Below, one piece after another: positions 61,812 through 64,000 of a stretch of 64,000 nt of DNA (position 1 is the stretch's first letter; each line of letters begins with the position of its first letter). The notes below the pieces were generated by a model. The model was not told where the DNA came from, did no database searches, and was given only the letters and a program-made list of their open reading frames with translations. The DNA is from Flavobacteriales bacterium ALC-1 (GTDB taxonomy: Bacteria; Bacteroidota; Bacteroidia; Flavobacteriales; Flavobacteriaceae). The position numbers and the translations under genes are program-made. The stretch lies in contig ABHI01000001.1 of assembly GCA_000171875.1 (NCBI GenBank), positions 445,001 to 509,000 on the forward strand, given 5' to 3'.

Positions 61812-63020
61812 TCAAACGCGTTCTATTATTGCTGCATAGCCTTGTCCGACACCAATACACATGGTGATTAAAGCATACTTCTTGTTTTGTTCATGTAATT
61901 CTAAAGCAGCAGAATAGGCTATTCTTGCCCCCGTTACTCCTAGTGGATGACCGATTGCAATCGAGCCTCCATTAGGATTTAATCTTGGGTCATCATCTGC
62001 TAATCCCCAAGCTCTTGTGCAAGCTAATGCTTGTGCTGCAAATGCTTCGTTAAGCTCTATCACATCCATATCGTCCATTGTTAATCCTGCTTTTTCTAAA
62101 GCTTTATTCGAAGCTTGCACAGGACCAATTCCCATTATTCTTGGCTCTACACCAACCACAGCAGAACTTACTATTCTTGCTAATGGCTTTAGATTGTATT
62201 TTTTTACTGCATCTTCTGATGCTATAATTGTCGCAGCTGCACCATCGTTTAATCCTGATGAATTTCCTGCAGTAACACTTCCACTTTCTTTTTTAAATGC
62301 ACCTCTTAATTTCCCTAAAACTTCTAATGAGGTATTAGGTTTTACAAACTCATCTTTTGAAAACTGAATGGGATCTTTTTTACGTTGCGGAATTTCTACT
62401 GTTACAATTTCTCTTGCCAAACGACCATTGTCTTGTGCTTTCGATGCTTTCATCTGACTCCAATACGCAAACTTATCTTGGTCTTCTCGAGAGATGTTAT
62501 ATTTTTCTACTAGATTTTCAGCTGTAACTCCCATGCCATCTGTACCATATAACTTGTGCATTTTAGGGTTCACAAAACGCCATCCAAAAGTAGAATCGTA
62601 CATTTTAGAATCGCCTCCAAATGCTGATGATGGCTTTGCCATCACGTAAGGTCCTCTTGTCATGTTCTCTACTCCACCAGAAATAAACACATCACCATCA
62701 CCTGCTTTTATTGCTCTGTTTGCATGGATAATTGCTGATAAACCAGAACTACACAAACGGTTAACTGTTTCTCCAGGAACCGTAAATGGTAATCCCGCTA
62801 ATAGTGATGACATACGTGCAATATTACGATTATCTTCTCCTGCTTGATTAGCACAGCCCATTATCACATCGTCATACGCTTCTTTTGGAATATTAGGATT
62901 TCGTTTTACAACTTCTGCAATCACTAAAGCTCCTAAATCATCTGTACGAACAGCAGATAAAGTACCTTTGTAATTTCCTATTGGTGTACGAACACCATCT
63001 ATTATATATACTTCTTTCAT
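61812..63020 (-). CDS. paaJ: 3-oxoadipyl-CoA thiolase-type acetyl-CoA acyltransferase
   Basis: The start is ATG 63020, which overlaps the paaI stop as ATGA; the longer TTG start at 63029 is less likely. The 402-residue thiolase has VNRLCSSGLSAIIHANRAIK (nucleophile Cys), VIELNEAFAAQALA and GGSIAIGHPLGVTGAR (His), and CIGVGQGYA (second Cys). The length and the place in the operon fit PaaJ/PcaF, which splits 3-oxoadipyl-CoA into succinyl-CoA and acetyl-CoA. The next gene downstream is the SDR. Confidence 0.93.
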   Translation of the reverse strand: MKEVYIIDGVRTPIGNYKGTLSAVRTDDLGALVIAEVVKRNPNIPKEAYDDVIMGCANQAGEDNRNIARMSSLLAGLPFTVPGETVNRLCSSGLSAIIHANRAIKAGDGDVFISGGVENMTRGPYVMAKPSSAFGGDSKMYDSTFGWRFVNPKMHKLYGTDGMGVTAENLVEKYNISREDQDKFAYWSQMKASKAQDNGRLAREIVTVEIPQRKKDPIQFSKDEFVKPNTSLEVLGKLRGAFKKESGSVTAGNSSGLNDGAAATIIASEDAVKKYNLKPLARIVSSAVVGVEPRIMGIGPVQASNKALEKAGLTMDDMDVIELNEAFAAQALACTRAWGLADDDPRLNPNGGSIAIGHPLGVTGARIAYSAALELHEQNKKYALITMCIGVGQGYAAIIERV

Positions 63021-63424
63021 TCTTCCCAATCTTTTTGAGTTCTATACACAACACCTTTAAACAGTGCTACTAGTTCATCACCACGTTTTACTTCGACGAT
63101 GTTAAACCCTAATTTATTATTTACTTTTTCAATAATTGATTCCGCTACCAAATAATCACCTTCTTCCAAAGCTTCAATATGGTTAATACTGGTTTCAATG
63201 GAAACCGCATATTTACCATGAGTGTTTGCTGTAAAACCAAATGCTGTATCTGCTAATGAATAACTAATTCCGCCATGTGCTTTACTCATACTATTAAGCA
63301 TCTCTTTTCTGATAGTCATGGCTACTTTACATCTCCCTATTTCACATTCAAGAATTTCAATACCTAACCATTGACTATAGGCATCTTGACTTAACATCTT
63401 ATATGGAATTGCTTCTCCTTTCAA
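63017..63424 (-). CDS. paaI: PaaI-type hot-dog thioesterase
   Basis: The 135-residue protein has the PaaI signature NSMSKAHGGISYSLADTAFG, in which the Asn, His-Gly-Gly and Asp of the active site are present. The N-terminus SQWLGIEILECEIGRC is also typical. PaaI releases stalled CoA thioesters from phenylacetate catabolism. It starts immediately after the paaH stop (63425) and overlaps the thiolase gene by 4 bases. Confidence 0.94.
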   Translation of the reverse strand: MKGEAIPYKMLSQDAYSQWLGIEILECEIGRCKVAMTIRKEMLNSMSKAHGGISYSLADTAFGFTANTHGKYAVSIETSINHIEALEEGDYLVAESIIEKVNNKLGFNIVEVKRGDELVALFKGVVYRTQKDWEE

Positions 63425-64000
63425 TTAAAAGAATGTTTTATGTTCTCTATTCATTTTGCGTAATAATGGACTACAACGATATCTATCCTCATGGTATTCG
63501 TCATACAATCTATCTAAAGCCGTTACACATTTATCAATACCTATTTCATCTGCCCATGCCAATAAACCTTTTGGATAATTAACACCTTTAGTCATCGCAT
63601 TATCAATATCTTCTGCTGAAGCAATATTTAAAAATAGCGCATCTGCGGCTTCATTGATTAACATTACGATGACACGATTGAATATCTTTTCAGCTAATGC
63701 TTTATCTTCTATTGGAGCAGGTTTGGTTGCACCTTCAGTATAGTCATAATAGCCTTTTCCAGATTTTCTACCTAAATAGCCTGCTTCTGAAAAACGCTTT
63801 TGGGTAAATGCTGGCTTGTATCTTGGATCGAAATAAAATGCTGTAAACACTGTTTCCGTTACTGTATAGTTAACATCGTTTCCGATAAAGTCCATCAATT
63901 CAAAAGGTCCCATTCTGAATCCACCAATAGTTTTTAAACTCCAATCGATAGTAGTAAAATCTGCAATACCTTCTTCATATATTCGTAAGGCTTCCCCATA
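63425..64000 (-). CDS. paaH: 3-hydroxyacyl-CoA dehydrogenase, PaaH type (partial, 5' part outside window)
   Basis: The frame is open from the right edge, so the C-terminal 191 residues are present. Upstream of the internal ATG at 63913 it continues without a stop (YGEALRIYEEGIADF, IDWSLKTIGGFR). The visible part is the 3HCDH C-terminal region: MGPFELMDFIGNDVNYTVTE, then FSEAGYLGRKSGKGYYDY, followed by a second 3HCDH C-terminal repeat (VIVMLINEAADALF, AMTKGVNYPKGLLAWADEIG). It oxidises 3-hydroxyadipyl-CoA in phenylacetate catabolism. The ATG at 63913 is internal, not a start. Confidence 0.9.
   Translation of the reverse strand, partial: YGEALRIYEEGIADFTTIDWSLKTIGGFRMGPFELMDFIGNDVNYTVTETVFTAFYFDPRYKPAFTQKRFSEAGYLGRKSGKGYYDYTEGATKPAPIEDKALAEKIFNRVIVMLINEAADALFLNIASAEDIDNAMTKGVNYPKGLLAWADEIGIDKCVTALDRLYDEYHEDRYRCSPLLRKMNREHKTFF

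Noticed and set aside
63425-63913. ATG at 63913 as the start of a short gene
   Set aside because: The frame continues upstream to the window edge with clear PaaH sequence, so the ATG is internal.
1-64000. tRNA, rRNA, phage, IS or toxin-antitoxin genes
   Set aside because: No cloverleaf-like sequence, transposase or integrase motif, or toxin-antitoxin pair was recognised on either strand; a tRNAscan or HMM run would be needed to exclude weak cases.

Overview
The window looks like chromosomal DNA of a marine-type member of the Flavobacteriaceae (Bacteroidota). The evidence is an AT-rich base composition, a SusC/SusD pair, three secreted proteins with type IX secretion (T9SS) C-terminal signals, a Porin_10 protein, many lipoproteins, and promoter-like TAnnTTTG (or TAnnTTCG) elements close to start codons. 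The genus cannot be fixed by eye; Winogradskyella, Psychroserpens or Lacinutrix relatives would all fit. I saw no tRNA, rRNA, CRISPR array, transposase or phage gene.

Layout. 1-8.5 kb (minus strand): the 5' part of a Porin_10 gene, a secreted subtilisin-like protease with a type A T9SS signal, and a susC-susD-lipoprotein operon that may take up peptides. 8.7-13.3 kb (plus): rnhB, a large lipoprotein and an OmpA-family protein. 13.4-17.8 kb: a nucleoid-associated protein gene (NA37/NdpA family), a type B T9SS adhesin-like gene, a broken second copy of the 3' end of the NA37 gene, and a small lipoprotein. The two copies of the NA37 tail flank the T9SS gene as direct repeats. 17.9-20.3 kb: an M50B-like membrane protease gene convergent with a yqaE-lipoprotein-lipB cluster; the lipoprotein gene has a G9 tract. 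20.4-24.7 kb: a membrane-anchored LuxR regulator, a DUF1573 protein, a thioredoxin-TPR protein and lysS. 24.8-28.4 kb: a diheme cytochrome lipoprotein and a large zinc metalloprotease. 28.5-31.4 kb (minus): two overlapping alpha/beta hydrolase paralogues, a CPBP-like membrane protein without its glutamates, and YiaA. 31.6-34.1 kb: a helical-repeat protein and two small Spy/CpxP-like proteins. 34.1-37.1 kb (minus): a tightly packed PLP desulfhydrase/ACC deaminase-like gene, a glucosaminidase-LysM gene and hemL. 37.4-46.4 kb: a 1219-residue type C T9SS protein, a small HExxH membrane protein, DUF5522, urocanase (hutU), DUF4136, SulP and a cold-shock protein. 46.4-48.6 kb: two tandem bestrophins. 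48.7-50.0 kb: an M20 peptidase.

50-55.6 kb is a branched-chain amino acid catabolism block on the minus strand: E2 acyltransferase, ilvE, a PNPOx-like gene and a fused E1 alpha-beta. An Lrp/AsnC gene reads away from it across a spacer with repeated TATTCTTA boxes. 56.8-64 kb is a phenylacetate (paa) catabolism operon on the minus strand. In transcription order it is paaH (cut by the right edge), paaI, paaJ-type thiolase, an atypical SDR, paaZ with an extra DUF1569/DinB-like domain, an unrecognised 157-residue gene, an enoyl-CoA hydratase and, after a 100-base gap with an inverted repeat, paaY.

Points most worth a second look: the NA37 tail duplication around the T9SS gene; the G9 tract in the gene translationally coupled to lipB; the three-domain PaaZ and its unknown 157-residue neighbour; a dispersed repeat that seems to have become part of the E2 interdomain linker; and the membrane-tethered LuxR regulator. 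Start codons were moved from the longest possible frame where a signal peptide, conserved N-terminus or neighbouring stop supported it (14596, 21593, 24845, 46169, 48708, 52045, 54964, 63020). Two small genes were found by reading the sequence directly (20162-20320 and 41385-41549).
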